This document shows positions 45,894 to 55,175 of a stretch of DNA of 64,000 nucleotides, piece after piece. Below the pieces are notes generated by a model, which did not search any database, was not told the DNA's origin, and worked only from the letters and a program-made list of their open reading frames with translations. How positions within the stretch are numbered: the first letter of the stretch is position 1; each line of letters opens with the position of its first letter. Origin of the DNA: Nostoc sp. PCC 7524 (GTDB lineage Bacteria; Cyanobacteriota; Cyanobacteriia; Cyanobacteriales; Nostocaceae); assembly GCF_000316645.1 (NCBI RefSeq), contig NC_019684.1:2385501-2449500 (forward strand). The letters are read 5' to 3'. A program made the translations under genes and the position numbers.

Positions 45894-46901
45894 ATGGCAT
45901 CTGTAATTATCGAAAGAAACAAGAATAACGTCCCTTCAGACCAAGATATCAAAACAGCAATGGCTCAAAGCGGAGGAACTGTTACTAATATTGAAGCAGA
46001 TAAATCTACCAAAAAAGTAACTTTTGCTGGACAAGTCAATCACAATAAATTTCAAAATAATTTAGAAAAAGTTGCCAATGGCAGTAAACAGAGTTGGAAC
46101 TTTTTTTGGGCAGATGCTGAATCCTCAATTGTTCAATTTCCTAAAATAACTCTAGAAACTGCTGTGGCTACCAATTACTCTGTCAGCATTAATATGGAGG
46201 ATAAAACTGTTGAGGCACTGTCTAATAACGGCTACATTTTGTACGCCTTCAAAGCTGTAAAAACTACAGCAAAAGGTTCGCCAGTAGTTTGGTTTAAGAC
46301 AACTAACTATGGCTTGAACACCCAAATATCGTGGTCGGAGGAATACGAGGCTTATACCTCCAAAACTGACATCAAGCCAAATGCCTTAATTATTGACAGT
46401 AACTCTTATCCTATTTCCCTCGACAATACCTTGAATATTACGAGTCCAACTGGAACTGGAAGTGTTGACACCAGTAAAGGTACACCCGGTGCTATTAACA
46501 TTCACAATCAAACATCAACTCAATTTACCACTGGTATCTCACAAAAACTAGGAGACGGTACTGTTAATCCTCTATGCGCCTTTCCTCTGTTTGGCAATAT
46601 GTTAGATATCATTGCTCCTCTTGAGAAAGTCGTGCTAATGTTCTCTACAACACCAGTAAATACAGGTAGCGTCATCGAGCAGTCTTTCAGTCCTGCCATC
46701 CTGATTGATTTAACAGGAGAAAATTCACGGACTGTATCTTTTGATATTAATAATGGTTGGTCTTGGGGTGGCGCGCCTTGGGGACGAAACATCCCAGCTA
46801 GTGGAGATCTCGTTCCGTTCCTGATTGAATCTGCTACCGCTAACTCTTCTATAGTCAATAATCACTTAATAGCACTTCACGAGCAAAGAAGATTGGCATA
46901 A
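45894..46901 (+). CDS. Unidentified 335-aa protein
   Basis: A well-supported gene: AAGGAG lies at good spacing before the ATG, with a long leader and a strong downstream hairpin. There is no signal peptide or membrane segment. The N-terminal ~80 residues (MASVIIERNKNNVPSDQDIK, FAGQVNHNKFQNNLEKV) look like a separate small domain. The rest is beta-rich and Thr/Ser/Asn-rich: NNGYILYAFKAVKTT, VVWFKTTNYGLNTQISW, CAFPLFGNMLDIIAPLEKVV, then FDINNGWSWGGAPWGRN. This resembles extracellular or toxin-like beta proteins, but I cannot name a family. It is encoded next to a putative type I secreted protein. Confidence 0.75.
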   Translation: MASVIIERNKNNVPSDQDIKTAMAQSGGTVTNIEADKSTKKVTFAGQVNHNKFQNNLEKVANGSKQSWNFFWADAESSIVQFPKITLETAVATNYSVSINMEDKTVEALSNNGYILYAFKAVKTTAKGSPVVWFKTTNYGLNTQISWSEEYEAYTSKTDIKPNALIIDSNSYPISLDNTLNITSPTGTGSVDTSKGTPGAINIHNQTSTQFTTGISQKLGDGTVNPLCAFPLFGNMLDIIAPLEKVVLMFSTTPVNTGSVIEQSFSPAILIDLTGENSRTVSFDINNGWSWGGAPWGRNIPASGDLVPFLIESATANSSIVNNHLIALHEQRRLA

Positions 46902-46925
46902 GCCGAACAAAGATTAGAGTAAATC

Positions 46926-47123
46926 TCAAGTTTGAAGCCAAGACCACTCAACCGTCTTGGCTTCAGACTTGGAATAAATTAAGATAAGTTCCACAGCTTC
47001 CCGTAAACTTACTCTTGCTTCTGCCAAAGTTTTCTCTTAGACATTTGCTCCTGGTAATTCTTAGATATAGCCAATATACCAGTCGTCTATCTTCTCAAAT
47101 ACAGCAGTGAAAGAGTTTTCCAT
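46926..47123 (-). pseudogene. HicB-like antitoxin pseudogene with two internal stops
   Basis: Reading from ATG 47123 gives MENSFTAVFEKIDDWYIGYI, stop, ELPGANV, stop, EKTLAEARVSLREAVELIL. This follows the HicB-type pattern FxAxxExxDDWYIGYxxELPGANxQxKTLxEARxxLxEAVxLIL. The stops are TAA at 47061-47063 and 47037-47039, in positions where Glu/Pro-like and Gln codons are expected. After LIL the frame loses similarity and ends at TGA 46926-46928. The toxin gene (HicA) is not seen. It lies just downstream of chlH on the same strand. Confidence 0.75.
46934..46964 (+). terminator. Strong hairpin after the 335-aa gene
   Basis: GAAGCCAAGAC and GTCTTGGCTTC form a perfect 11-bp stem with a 9-base loop, extendable by about four pairs. 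No long U run follows. It lies inside the decayed frame of the HicB pseudogene on the other strand. Confidence 0.6.
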
Positions 47124-47153
47124 ACTTGTTATTTCCACCTTGTAAATTATTTC

Positions 47154-50100
47154 CTAAACTGTCACTCCTTCTAATTGTTCATCTGTCAACTCATACAATT
47201 GACGCAACTTATCTAATTTATCTGTATCAGCTTGCCAAAAACCACGCCCGTGGGCTTCTAACATTCGGCTGACAATATTCCGAAAAGCTTCGGGGTTAGC
47301 TTGGCGTAATTTCTCCGCCATTTCGGGGTCTAAAGCATAGGTGTCTGCGGCTTGGTCGTATACCCAATCATCTTTAAAATCAGCCGTGCCACCCCAACCT
47401 ATTAAAGCTGTCATACGTTGAGAAATTTCAAATGCACCGCCTGAACCTTGATTCGCCATCGCCTCGGCCCATTTGGGATTTAGCAGTTTGGTGCGGTATT
47501 CCATTCTGAGTAAATCATCTAGGTTGCGGGGTGTGGTGTCTTTGGAGAAACTTTCCACAAAGCTAGCAGTAACTTTCTTACCGCTTCGTTGTTCTGCGGC
47601 TTTTTTCAGTCCGCCTGTGTTGGCGTAATATTCCTGAATGTCGGTTAAACCATATTCTACCGAATCGATTTCTTGGACGATGCGATCGCTTGTCTGTAAT
47701 AACTGGTTTAATACTTCTGGTCTAGCTTGGCCTTTATCTTGTCTTCCGTAGCTAAAGACGTTGCGACTTTGCCAAGTTTTACCTAATTCATCACCAGATT
47801 CCCAGTTACCATCAACCACTCTATCATTAACTAATGAACCAAAATCACCGGCTGGGTTAGAAAATAATCTGGCGGAGGTATTTTCTACACCTTGCGCCTT
47901 TAAAGCTAAGGCGTGTTTTTTAATAAAATTCTGGTCTTCAGGTTCGTCAGCTTCCGCCGCCCTTTGGAATAAATCATCTAACAATTCGATGATATTAACA
48001 AAACTATCTCGGAAGATTCCTGATAAATTACCTAACACATCAATGCGGGGATGTCCTACTTCAGATAAGGATTTCAATTCATAACGAACAATTCGCCCCG
48101 TCCCTTCTTTCACAGGTTCAGCACCTACTAATTCTAAAAGAATTCCTAACGATTCACCCTTGGTTTTAATGGCATCTAATCCCCACAATAAAACTGCGAC
48201 TGTTTCGGGATATTTACCATGTTCTTGTAAATGCTGACTGATAATTTTTTGACCAATTTCTCGTCCCCGTTCATAGGCGGCGGGGGAAGGCATTCTATAG
48301 GGATCTAAAGCATGGATATTTCTGCCTGTGGGTAATACTCCTGCACCATCTCTTAATAAATCACCACCAGGTGCAGGGGGGATAAATTCACCGTTTAATC
48401 CTCGTAAAAGATTGGTAATTTCATCTGTGGTTTGCATCAACAAATCTTTGATTTGCTGTGCTTCTTCTGGATTTTTTGGTTGTTCTTGACCAAAATATGC
48501 TTCAAGATAAGATGCTAGTTCTTCTTCATTTGGAGGTTCACCTAATATATGTAACCCAGAAGAAAATAAGCGAGTTTCTAAAACTTGCAAATACTCATAC
48601 AACTTCACCAGATAATCATCAAAGGCATGGGCGCTAAACATTTTGATATTTTCTGGAGTGAAGGGAATACCCAATTTTTTCGCGTCTTCAAATGGGCAAT
48701 CGACATCTAAACCAGTATCGACAATCTTTTTACAAATGCCTTCCTTGAGGACATAATTCTTTTTCGGGTCTTCGCGATATTCTGAAATTAAATCGCGCAG
48801 GGCGACCAATTCTTTATACAAACCTGCCCGACCATAAGGCGGGACGTTGTGAGAAATTAACACCCCATAACCGCGCCGTTTAGCTAATATCGACTCGGAC
48901 GGATTATTGGCAGCATATATATATAGGTTGGGTAAATCTCCTAATAAGATATCAGACCAAGAATAACCTGTATTTCCTAATGGTGAACCGGGCAACCATT
49001 CTACTGTTCCGTGCATTCCAAAGTGAATTACAGCATCGGCTTGCAGTTCATTTTGTAACCATTTATAAAAAGCGGCGTATTGGGGATGTGGTGTTAAGTC
49101 ACGTTCAAACATTAACCGCATGGGGTCGCCTTGTATTCCCAAAGGTGGTTGTATACCTATCCAGACATTTCCTAACTGCACACCACCCACATGAAGTTCA
49201 TCACCGTAAGTTTTAATTCCGCTTCCTGTTAAAGATTTCCATTGTTTTTCAATACGCGATGTGCGGAGATATCCCAACCATTTTTCTAATTTTCGAGCAT
49301 TAACAGTAGTGGCTGAACTTGGGAAAGGTTTATTAATTTCCCATCTTTCCATTTCTTCGTCAATTTCTCTCACTTGGCGAATTAATTCTTCGCCGTCTTC
49401 GGGGATATCGCCGACGTTGTAACCCTGGTCTTTGAGGGCGTGAAGTAATTTAATTAAACTGCGGGGAACGTTTAATAATGCAGCCGTACCCACTGCACCA
49501 TAACCAGGAGGAAAGCCATATAAAATAATGGCAATTTTGCGTTCTGCGGGGGGTGTTTGTCGCAGTTTCACCCAGTTTTTTACTCTCCCAATGAGACGCT
49601 GTACCCGTTCGGGAACTAAATATATGTCTTCACCCACTAAACCGCCGAGGGGAACGGTATCAATTGCGCCGTCTAATTCTGGTAAGGCGTACAATACCAC
49701 ACTTTGCAAACCACCCACGCCTTGACGTGTCCATGAGTGGATGTCTTGAATTAACAAAGGTGCGGCGACGATGTAAGGAACGTTTTTGGCGGTGAGGATG
49801 CGTTTGGCTACTTCTACTTGACGACCGGCTTCCATTGAACCGGCTGGGCCACCGACGAGGGGAAAGCCTATTGTAGAAACAATTGCATCTACTTTGACGG
49901 CTTCTTGGGAAAGTGAGGGGGTTTCTATTTTTCCTTGTTGGCGTTGTTGCAGTTCGTAGTCGGTTGTAATCCAATCTCGTACCGCTACGTGTCCTTCTAC
50001 GCCGTTGATGAAGATGGGTAAGGGTATTAAACCGGCTTCCTCAAAGCGGCGAATGAGTTGGGGAATATATGGTTGTTTGGTGATGACGTGTTTACGGTAG

Positions 50101-50873
50101 AGGAGGATGGCGGTGATGGGAGGGCAGGGGGCAGGGGGCAGGGGGCAGGGGGTAGGAGGTAGAGGGCAGGGGGCAGGGGGCAGGGAGCAGGGGGAAGAAC
50201 GCTTTTGATACCATTCTAGGTAGGCTTTGGGTGATGTGAAAAAGCCTTGATAGTCGGGGTGTAGTAAACCTATGTTGGGGGTTTCTATGGGTGGGGGGAT
50301 TTCGCCGACTTTTAAGTCTAAATATTTTTCTGCTAGTGTCCAAAATAAGGCGGCGACGTTTTCTGTGCCGCCGGCGTTCCAGTAGCCGTAGATAATTAAC
50401 CAGTTGCGTAAGTCTTGGACTTTCTGCACTGGGACAAATTTTAGGAGTTTAGGGCCAATTTTTAAGAAGCTAATATAACCGGCTAGTTTGTCTTCTTCGC
50501 GTCCGTTGCTGAATTTGTCGAGGATGAATTTAACGGGTTTGGGCATTCCTTTGGGTTTGTCGCCGATCGCAAATGCACCGATTTGAGTTAAACTCATCAG
50601 TTCTAAGGCTGACTCGAATACTAGGCGGATGGGAATTTGACTGATGCGATCGCGCAGCCACAAAACTTGGTCATAATCAAAGATGAGACTACCAAAAAAC
50701 ACATCCGCGCCTTGGAGTGCTGCTTCTACTTCTGGGCGAATGCTTGTAATATCGCGATCGCTAAATACTCTAATATCTAAGTCAGGACAGCGAGATTTGG
50801 CCACAATTGCGGCCTTTCTGTACAAGTCAGCGTTAAATGATTCAAACCCAGCAATCAAGACGATGCGTTTCAT
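47154..50873 (-). CDS. chlH: Magnesium chelatase subunit H
   Basis: 1239 aa. This is the large porphyrin-binding subunit of Mg-chelatase (or the related CobN type), which inserts Mg into protoporphyrin IX with ChlI and ChlD. The N-terminal DUF3479 region (MKRIVLIAGFESFNADLYRK) is typical of ChlH. Conserved segments are VIHFGMHGTVEWLPGSPLG, DLLRDGAGVLPTGRNIHALDP and FSYGRQDKGQARPEVLNQLL. Its length is close to the family. Residues about 228-252 are an insertion with a seven-residue period (PCPLPPA) encoded by a heptad array at 50120-50193. This may be a second chlH copy, since several Nostoc strains are thought to have more than one. Confidence 0.87.
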   Translation of the reverse strand: MKRIVLIAGFESFNADLYRKAAIVAKSRCPDLDIRVFSDRDITSIRPEVEAALQGADVFFGSLIFDYDQVLWLRDRISQIPIRLVFESALELMSLTQIGAFAIGDKPKGMPKPVKFILDKFSNGREEDKLAGYISFLKIGPKLLKFVPVQKVQDLRNWLIIYGYWNAGGTENVAALFWTLAEKYLDLKVGEIPPPIETPNIGLLHPDYQGFFTSPKAYLEWYQKRSSPCSLPPAPCPLPPTPCPLPPAPCPPITAILLYRKHVITKQPYIPQLIRRFEEAGLIPLPIFINGVEGHVAVRDWITTDYELQQRQQGKIETPSLSQEAVKVDAIVSTIGFPLVGGPAGSMEAGRQVEVAKRILTAKNVPYIVAAPLLIQDIHSWTRQGVGGLQSVVLYALPELDGAIDTVPLGGLVGEDIYLVPERVQRLIGRVKNWVKLRQTPPAERKIAIILYGFPPGYGAVGTAALLNVPRSLIKLLHALKDQGYNVGDIPEDGEELIRQVREIDEEMERWEINKPFPSSATTVNARKLEKWLGYLRTSRIEKQWKSLTGSGIKTYGDELHVGGVQLGNVWIGIQPPLGIQGDPMRLMFERDLTPHPQYAAFYKWLQNELQADAVIHFGMHGTVEWLPGSPLGNTGYSWSDILLGDLPNLYIYAANNPSESILAKRRGYGVLISHNVPPYGRAGLYKELVALRDLISEYREDPKKNYVLKEGICKKIVDTGLDVDCPFEDAKKLGIPFTPENIKMFSAHAFDDYLVKLYEYLQVLETRLFSSGLHILGEPPNEEELASYLEAYFGQEQPKNPEEAQQIKDLLMQTTDEITNLLRGLNGEFIPPAPGGDLLRDGAGVLPTGRNIHALDPYRMPSPAAYERGREIGQKIISQHLQEHGKYPETVAVLLWGLDAIKTKGESLGILLELVGAEPVKEGTGRIVRYELKSLSEVGHPRIDVLGNLSGIFRDSFVNIIELLDDLFQRAAEADEPEDQNFIKKHALALKAQGVENTSARLFSNPAGDFGSLVNDRVVDGNWESGDELGKTWQSRNVFSYGRQDKGQARPEVLNQLLQTSDRIVQEIDSVEYGLTDIQEYYANTGGLKKAAEQRSGKKVTASFVESFSKDTTPRNLDDLLRMEYRTKLLNPKWAEAMANQGSGGAFEISQRMTALIGWGGTADFKDDWVYDQAADTYALDPEMAEKLRQANPEAFRNIVSRMLEAHGRGFWQADTDKLDKLRQLYELTDEQLEGVTV
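50120..50193. repeat. Heptad array inside chlH
   Basis: About ten units of GGGGGCA and variants (GGGGGTA, GGAGGTA). Three heptads make seven codons, so the array stays open and is translated as a proline/cysteine-rich peptide on the minus strand. Confidence 0.92.
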
Positions 50874-50973
50874 GCCTGTCAGTTAAGAAATATTTCTTTA
50901 CTTTAAATTCTAAACTTGCTTGCGGGTTGATGGTTGAATATCTACCTAGGGAAGTGCTGAGTAAAAATCTCAT

Positions 50974-51001
50974 TCCCCACTCCCCACTCTCCACTCCCCA
51001 T
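50974..51001. repeat. Short heptad array, TCCCCAC units
   Basis: About four units in the long non-coding region upstream of chlH. Confidence 0.85.
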
Positions 51002-51041
51002 TCTTAAGCTTTTGGCATTTTGGCACATTCTGTACTTTTCC

Positions 51042-51130
51042 GGTTGGTATTGTGAGATTCGCGAATGTCTTTGTGCGACAATACCGACTTGCAGAATCCC
51101 TCGGTTAACTACCGGGGGTCTTTTTTTCTT
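51042..51130 (+). ncRNA. Candidate structured small RNA with Rho-independent terminator
   Basis: GGTATTGT (51046-51053) pairs perfectly with ACAATACC (51078-51085), enclosing a small ATTCGCGAAT palindrome. Then CCCTCGGT (51098-51105) and ACCGGGGG (51111-51118) form a terminator stem followed by TCTTTTTTTCTTTT. No open reading frame covers this. The nearest plus-strand gene ends far upstream, so the terminator needs its own transcript. The promoter and 5' end are not identified. Confidence 0.6.
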
Positions 51131-52117
51131 TTCCTGAGAATATATAGAAGTTTAGATAGTTTTTATTAGAAAAATTTACAAAAAATTACCTCCGGGTCGG
51201 ACTCCTCAGAGGCAATTATCAAAGACATTGTAATTGTGAACTAATCTAAAACTAAATTTATCTTTTTAATCGCATTGATTCCCTCCATCTACAGAAACAA
51301 TTAAGGTTAAGTTGGTTAGTATTAACCGTACAAATTATGAGTTATTACGGTTGTTTGGAACGTAATTTATATTTTTAATTTTCAGTAATTCTCACAGTTC
51401 ACTAATAGCGATCGCTTCCATTACAAGAGTTGGCATTTTTATCAATCTCAGAATTTAGTAACTAATCTTTCAATCTACCTCAAGGCTATAGAATCGTAGT
51501 CCAAAAAATATTCTTAATGCCTATAAATACCTATTGATACTTATAGCAATCCATGAAAATAAAAATTAATATATATAAAAAAAATCTAAATATTATCTTT
51601 TGATGATTAAATCTTAACTCCTCGTTATTTTTTACTTGTCTTGTTAAGTCAAGATATAAATATTAGCTTAATGTCAGGCTTTTTCCAGTCAGAGGTACAA
51701 TAAGAATAAGATGCCAATGGCTGTTGCCTAGGCTGACCATGACAGCAAGTTGTTTTCGCCCAATCGCTTGCCCCTTGGGTTAAGTTGATGTGCTGTAGTG
51801 GTAGAAAAAGGGCAGCATATCGGCAGAGGGGATATCTCGTAAAACTTGTTTTGACAAGAGTTACACCAATTTGAGATTTTGGGTTAACAGTGTTGATTAA
51901 TTACCTGTGCCAGAAACTTCCCAAAATACTCACTATCTAATTTGGTGTGTTAATTACTCTGGGTCATTAAACTTTGGAATCTACGCAGTGAACACAATTT
52001 GAGTGTGTTTGTGTCAAGTAACTGCATATTATTTTTGGCCGTGCTGAACAATCAGTACGGATGATCTATTGTCAATTGTGCCAAAAGCCTTGCCCGATTT
52101 AAAATCCAGAGGAATCA
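51131..52117. other. About 1-kb non-coding region upstream of the LabA-like gene
   Basis: AT-rich with one HIP1 site (near 51410). I see no gene or tandem repeat. It is unusually long and may be a long 5' leader or hold further small RNAs. Confidence 0.4.
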
Positions 52118-52828
52118 ATGACTAACACTGGTTTTACCAAAGTCAACAATACATATAGACCCCTTGCTGAAGAACCTCACCTACCAGGGAAAATTCAGAT
52201 AAAAAATGGCAACAAACATGAACCCTCTAGACAGCGACAACCTAGAGTTGATGATTCTGTTGCTAATGACTTGAATCGTGGTCGAGTAGCTATTTTTATC
52301 GATGGTGCTAATCTATTTCATGCTGCTTTGCAACTTGGCATTGAAATTGACTATCTCAAATTACTCTGTCGTTTAACTTCAGGTTCACGGTTATTGCGTG
52401 CGTTTTTCTACACTGGTATTGATACATCTCGTCAGATTCCCACTCGTCCACGTACAAATGATAAGCAACAAGGCTTTTTATTTTGGATGCGTCGTAATGG
52501 CTATCGTGTAGTGACAAAAGACGTACAGCTAACAGATAGCACCAAAAAACCCAATTTGAATGTCGAAATTGCTGTAGATATGATCACCTTGGCTCCCTAC
52601 TACGATACGGCTGTTTTAGTGAGTGGTGATGGAGATTTATCATATGCTGTCAATGCTGTCACCAGTACAGGTGTGCGAGTGGAAGTTGTGAGTCTGCGAA
52701 CCATGACTAATGACTGTTTAATAGATGTTGCTGACTATTTTCTAGACCTCGATAGTATTAAACAGCAGATTCAAAAAGACTCCCATCTGGGGTATAGCTA
52801 TCGAGCATTGTCTAATTCCAATCTGTAG
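52118..52828 (+). CDS. NYN-domain protein, LabA-like
   Basis: 236 aa. Residues about 1-55 are a polar, probably disordered extension. The NYN/PIN-like domain (about 56-215) starts VAIFIDGANLFHAALQLGI, with the first catalytic Asp. It contains NVEIAVDMITLAPYYDTAVL and VSGDGDLSYAVNAV, giving the further acidic residues. LabA of Synechococcus, in this family, affects negative feedback of clock output. The domain is a putative RNase fold. It has a very long upstream non-coding region. Confidence 0.82.
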   Translation: MTNTGFTKVNNTYRPLAEEPHLPGKIQIKNGNKHEPSRQRQPRVDDSVANDLNRGRVAIFIDGANLFHAALQLGIEIDYLKLLCRLTSGSRLLRAFFYTGIDTSRQIPTRPRTNDKQQGFLFWMRRNGYRVVTKDVQLTDSTKKPNLNVEIAVDMITLAPYYDTAVLVSGDGDLSYAVNAVTSTGVRVEVVSLRTMTNDCLIDVADYFLDLDSIKQQIQKDSHLGYSYRALSNSNL

Positions 52829-52864
52829 TTCTTAAGGACTTACAGATCAAAAAATATCCAAAAT

Positions 52865-52929
52865 GTAGGGTGCGTCAGTATGAATAATTTCTTGCTACAG
52901 CTAGTTTTTCTCGTACTGACGCACCCTAC
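52865..52929. repeat. 65-bp palindromic element, copy 3
   Basis: Same ends (GTAGGGTGCGTCAG and its inverse complement) and orientation as copy 1. It lies between the LabA-like gene and the response regulator. Confidence 0.9.
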
Positions 52930-53063
52930 TAGCCATAAAACTTATTGCCAGAATATCGCCATTTGTCTCTCAATTGGGAATAAAGATACAATGCAAGCGA
53001 GGAAATACAGCTAACGCTTGCATTTTGCTGTCACTCTGCGTACCTTAGTCAATCCCGATCGCA

Positions 53064-53774
53064 ATGGATATTTTAATTGTTGAGGATGAAACAGAAATTG
53101 CTCAATTAATCCAACATTCTTTAGAAAAAGAAGGATTTTCCTGTCGCATTAGCCGCGATGGTATTAATGCTTTACAAATGTTTCAAGAACAACCACCAGA
53201 TTTAATCATCCTAGACTTGATGATTCCTGGGTTAGATGGTTTAGAAGTATGCGCGAGAATTCGGCAGAAACCAGGAACAAAAGACCCTTATATTCTCATG
53301 CTCACAGCTAAAGGGGAAGAAATAGATCGAGTGATAGGTTTATCTACTGGCGCTGATGATTACATGGTGAAACCCTTCAGCCCTAGAGAGTTGGTAGCGA
53401 GAGTGCGGGCGCTGTTGCGGCGGAGTTTGCGGCAAGGGGGACAAACTCAGGTGAATCGTACCCAACACTTTATAGTGAATGTAGATCAACGTACTGCTAG
53501 CCGCCAGATGAGTCCCCAAAATATAGAAACTTTAGACTTAACAACTCTAGAATTCAACTTATTAAGCACTTTTGTGAGCAATCCCGGTAGAGTTTGGAAC
53601 CGTACCCAATTAATTGACAAACTTTGGGGAGATAACTTTTTTGGTGATGAGCGTGTAGTAGATACCCATGTGGCTCGATTACGGAAAAAAATTGAGCCTG
53701 ATCCTGCTAATCCCACTTTTATTAAAACTGTGGTGGGGGTTGGTTATAAATTTGAAGACTCCTCTCTGATTTAA
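53064..53774 (+). CDS. OmpR/PhoB-family response regulator
   Basis: 236 aa. The receiver has E8/D9 acidic residues, phospho-acceptor Asp near residue 52 in IILDLMIPGLDG, and Lys in MVKPFSPRE. The winged helix includes LDLTTLEFNLLSTFVSNPGRV and HVARLRKKIEPDPANPTF. A membrane histidine kinase follows 55 bp downstream, regulator first, the opposite order to the pair at 7845-9649. Confidence 0.92.
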   Translation: MDILIVEDETEIAQLIQHSLEKEGFSCRISRDGINALQMFQEQPPDLIILDLMIPGLDGLEVCARIRQKPGTKDPYILMLTAKGEEIDRVIGLSTGADDYMVKPFSPRELVARVRALLRRSLRQGGQTQVNRTQHFIVNVDQRTASRQMSPQNIETLDLTTLEFNLLSTFVSNPGRVWNRTQLIDKLWGDNFFGDERVVDTHVARLRKKIEPDPANPTFIKTVVGVGYKFEDSSLI

Positions 53775-53829
53775 AAAATCAAAAATCAAAAGTAAAGATG
53801 AGTGCTATATTTCGTTTAAATTTTTCAAT

Positions 53830-54945
53830 ATGATTCCTATAGATTGGCGGTGGATGAAATCCTTACCTTTAGCATCGCGCCTGTTTTTCTCCCACTTGGT
53901 AGTGATGGTAGTGGGGTTAGTCAGTCTTGTGATTATTAGTAAAGTTTCTTCGCCGCGTTTTTTTGTGCTGCATTTGGAAAGATTAGAAAGTAGAGGATTA
54001 AATATCATTAATATCCGCACAGACTTAGTGCAAGGATTTGAAACTGCTTGGCGGCGCAGCACACTTTGGTCGGTGTTGGTGGGTACTACGGCGGCGGGAG
54101 GATTGAGTTACTGGGTGTCTCAACGCATCATGCAGCGAGTCACTGAGATGGAACAAGTTACCCAACAGTTTGCGGCTGGACATCTGGAGGCGCGATTACC
54201 TTTGTCTGATATTCCAGAACTAAATCGATTGGGTACAAGTTTTAACCGCATGGCAGATTGTTTAGAGGATGTAGAAACGCGGCGACGGGAATTAATTGGA
54301 GATATGACTCATGAACTACGGACACCGTTGACTGTGGTGCGTGGTTATTTGGAAGAATTAGCGGATGGTGCAGTTGCACCTTCATCGGAAGTTTATCGCT
54401 TGTTGGTAAAAGAAACTAGACGTTTAGAGCGTTTGGTTAATGATTTACAGGAACTATCTAAAGCAGAAGCGGGATATTTACCCATTAATATCAAGCCAGT
54501 AAATTTGTATCCTTTATTAGAATCGTTGGTAGAGAGATTTGCTGATCAGTTATTGGAAGATGGGCCAGTTCTGCATTTAGAGTTACCGATGCAATTACCA
54601 CTGGTGTTAGCAGATATCGATCGCACAGAACAGGTGTTAGTTAATTTACTCGGTAATGCCGTGCGATATACTGTTACAGGCTCAATTACTCTTAGTGCTT
54701 GGACTGAAGCCTCTAAACTTTGGGTGGCAGTTATTGATACAGGAATTGGCATTGCTCCCCAGGATTTGCCTCATGTATTTGAGCGTTTTTGGCGAGCTGA
54801 TCAATCACGCGATCGCCATTCTGGAGGAACGGGGATTGGTTTAACGATTACAAAGCGGTTGGTGGAGTTACAAGGTGGTGAAATCCAAGTAGAAAGCGAA
54901 CTGGGAGTTGGGAGTACATTTCGCTTTTGTTTGGCTTTAGGGTAG
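53830..54945 (+). CDS. Membrane sensor histidine kinase
   Basis: 371 aa. TM1 is about residues 18-37 (FFSHLVVMVVGLVSLVIIS), then a loop of about 37 residues, then TM2 about 76-97 (TLWSVLVGTTAAGGLSYWV). HAMP follows (about 98-150). HisKA has H in DMTHELRTPLTVVRGYLEEL near residue 162. The ATPase domain has NLLGNAVRYT, DTGIGIAP and GGTGIGLTITKRLV. It is the partner of the regulator upstream. Confidence 0.92.
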   Translation: MIPIDWRWMKSLPLASRLFFSHLVVMVVGLVSLVIISKVSSPRFFVLHLERLESRGLNIINIRTDLVQGFETAWRRSTLWSVLVGTTAAGGLSYWVSQRIMQRVTEMEQVTQQFAAGHLEARLPLSDIPELNRLGTSFNRMADCLEDVETRRRELIGDMTHELRTPLTVVRGYLEELADGAVAPSSEVYRLLVKETRRLERLVNDLQELSKAEAGYLPINIKPVNLYPLLESLVERFADQLLEDGPVLHLELPMQLPLVLADIDRTEQVLVNLLGNAVRYTVTGSITLSAWTEASKLWVAVIDTGIGIAPQDLPHVFERFWRADQSRDRHSGGTGIGLTITKRLVELQGGEIQVESELGVGSTFRFCLALG

Positions 54946-55054
54946 ACAAAAAATTGTCACAGCTTGGTTATGTGTGCGTCATAAGCAACTGCTAGCTTAA
55001 AAGCAGACAAGAGCTATTTGTTAGGGGCAAGAACTCAAGGAGTCTGCTGTTAAG

Positions 55055-55156
55055 ATGTTTACCTTTGTTCTGGCTACATTTTTGGTAAGCTTACTCATTG
55101 TCACTGGTGGGGCGGCGATCGCCTACCTGTTTCCGCACAATCATTCCCAAGACTAA
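55055..55156 (+). CDS. 33-aa single-span membrane peptide
   Basis: ATG 55055 to TAA 55156 encodes MFTFVLATFLVSLLIVTGG, continuing AAIAYLFPHNHSQD: one transmembrane helix and a short hydrophilic His-containing tail. AAGGAG lies 12 bp upstream and a strong terminator is 20 bp downstream. The size is like the small subunits of photosynthetic complexes, but the sequence does not match PetN, PetL, PsbM, PsbT or Psb30 as I know them. Confidence 0.65.
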   Translation: MFTFVLATFLVSLLIVTGGAAIAYLFPHNHSQD

Positions 55157-55175
55157 GAAATTTCCACATCCTCCC

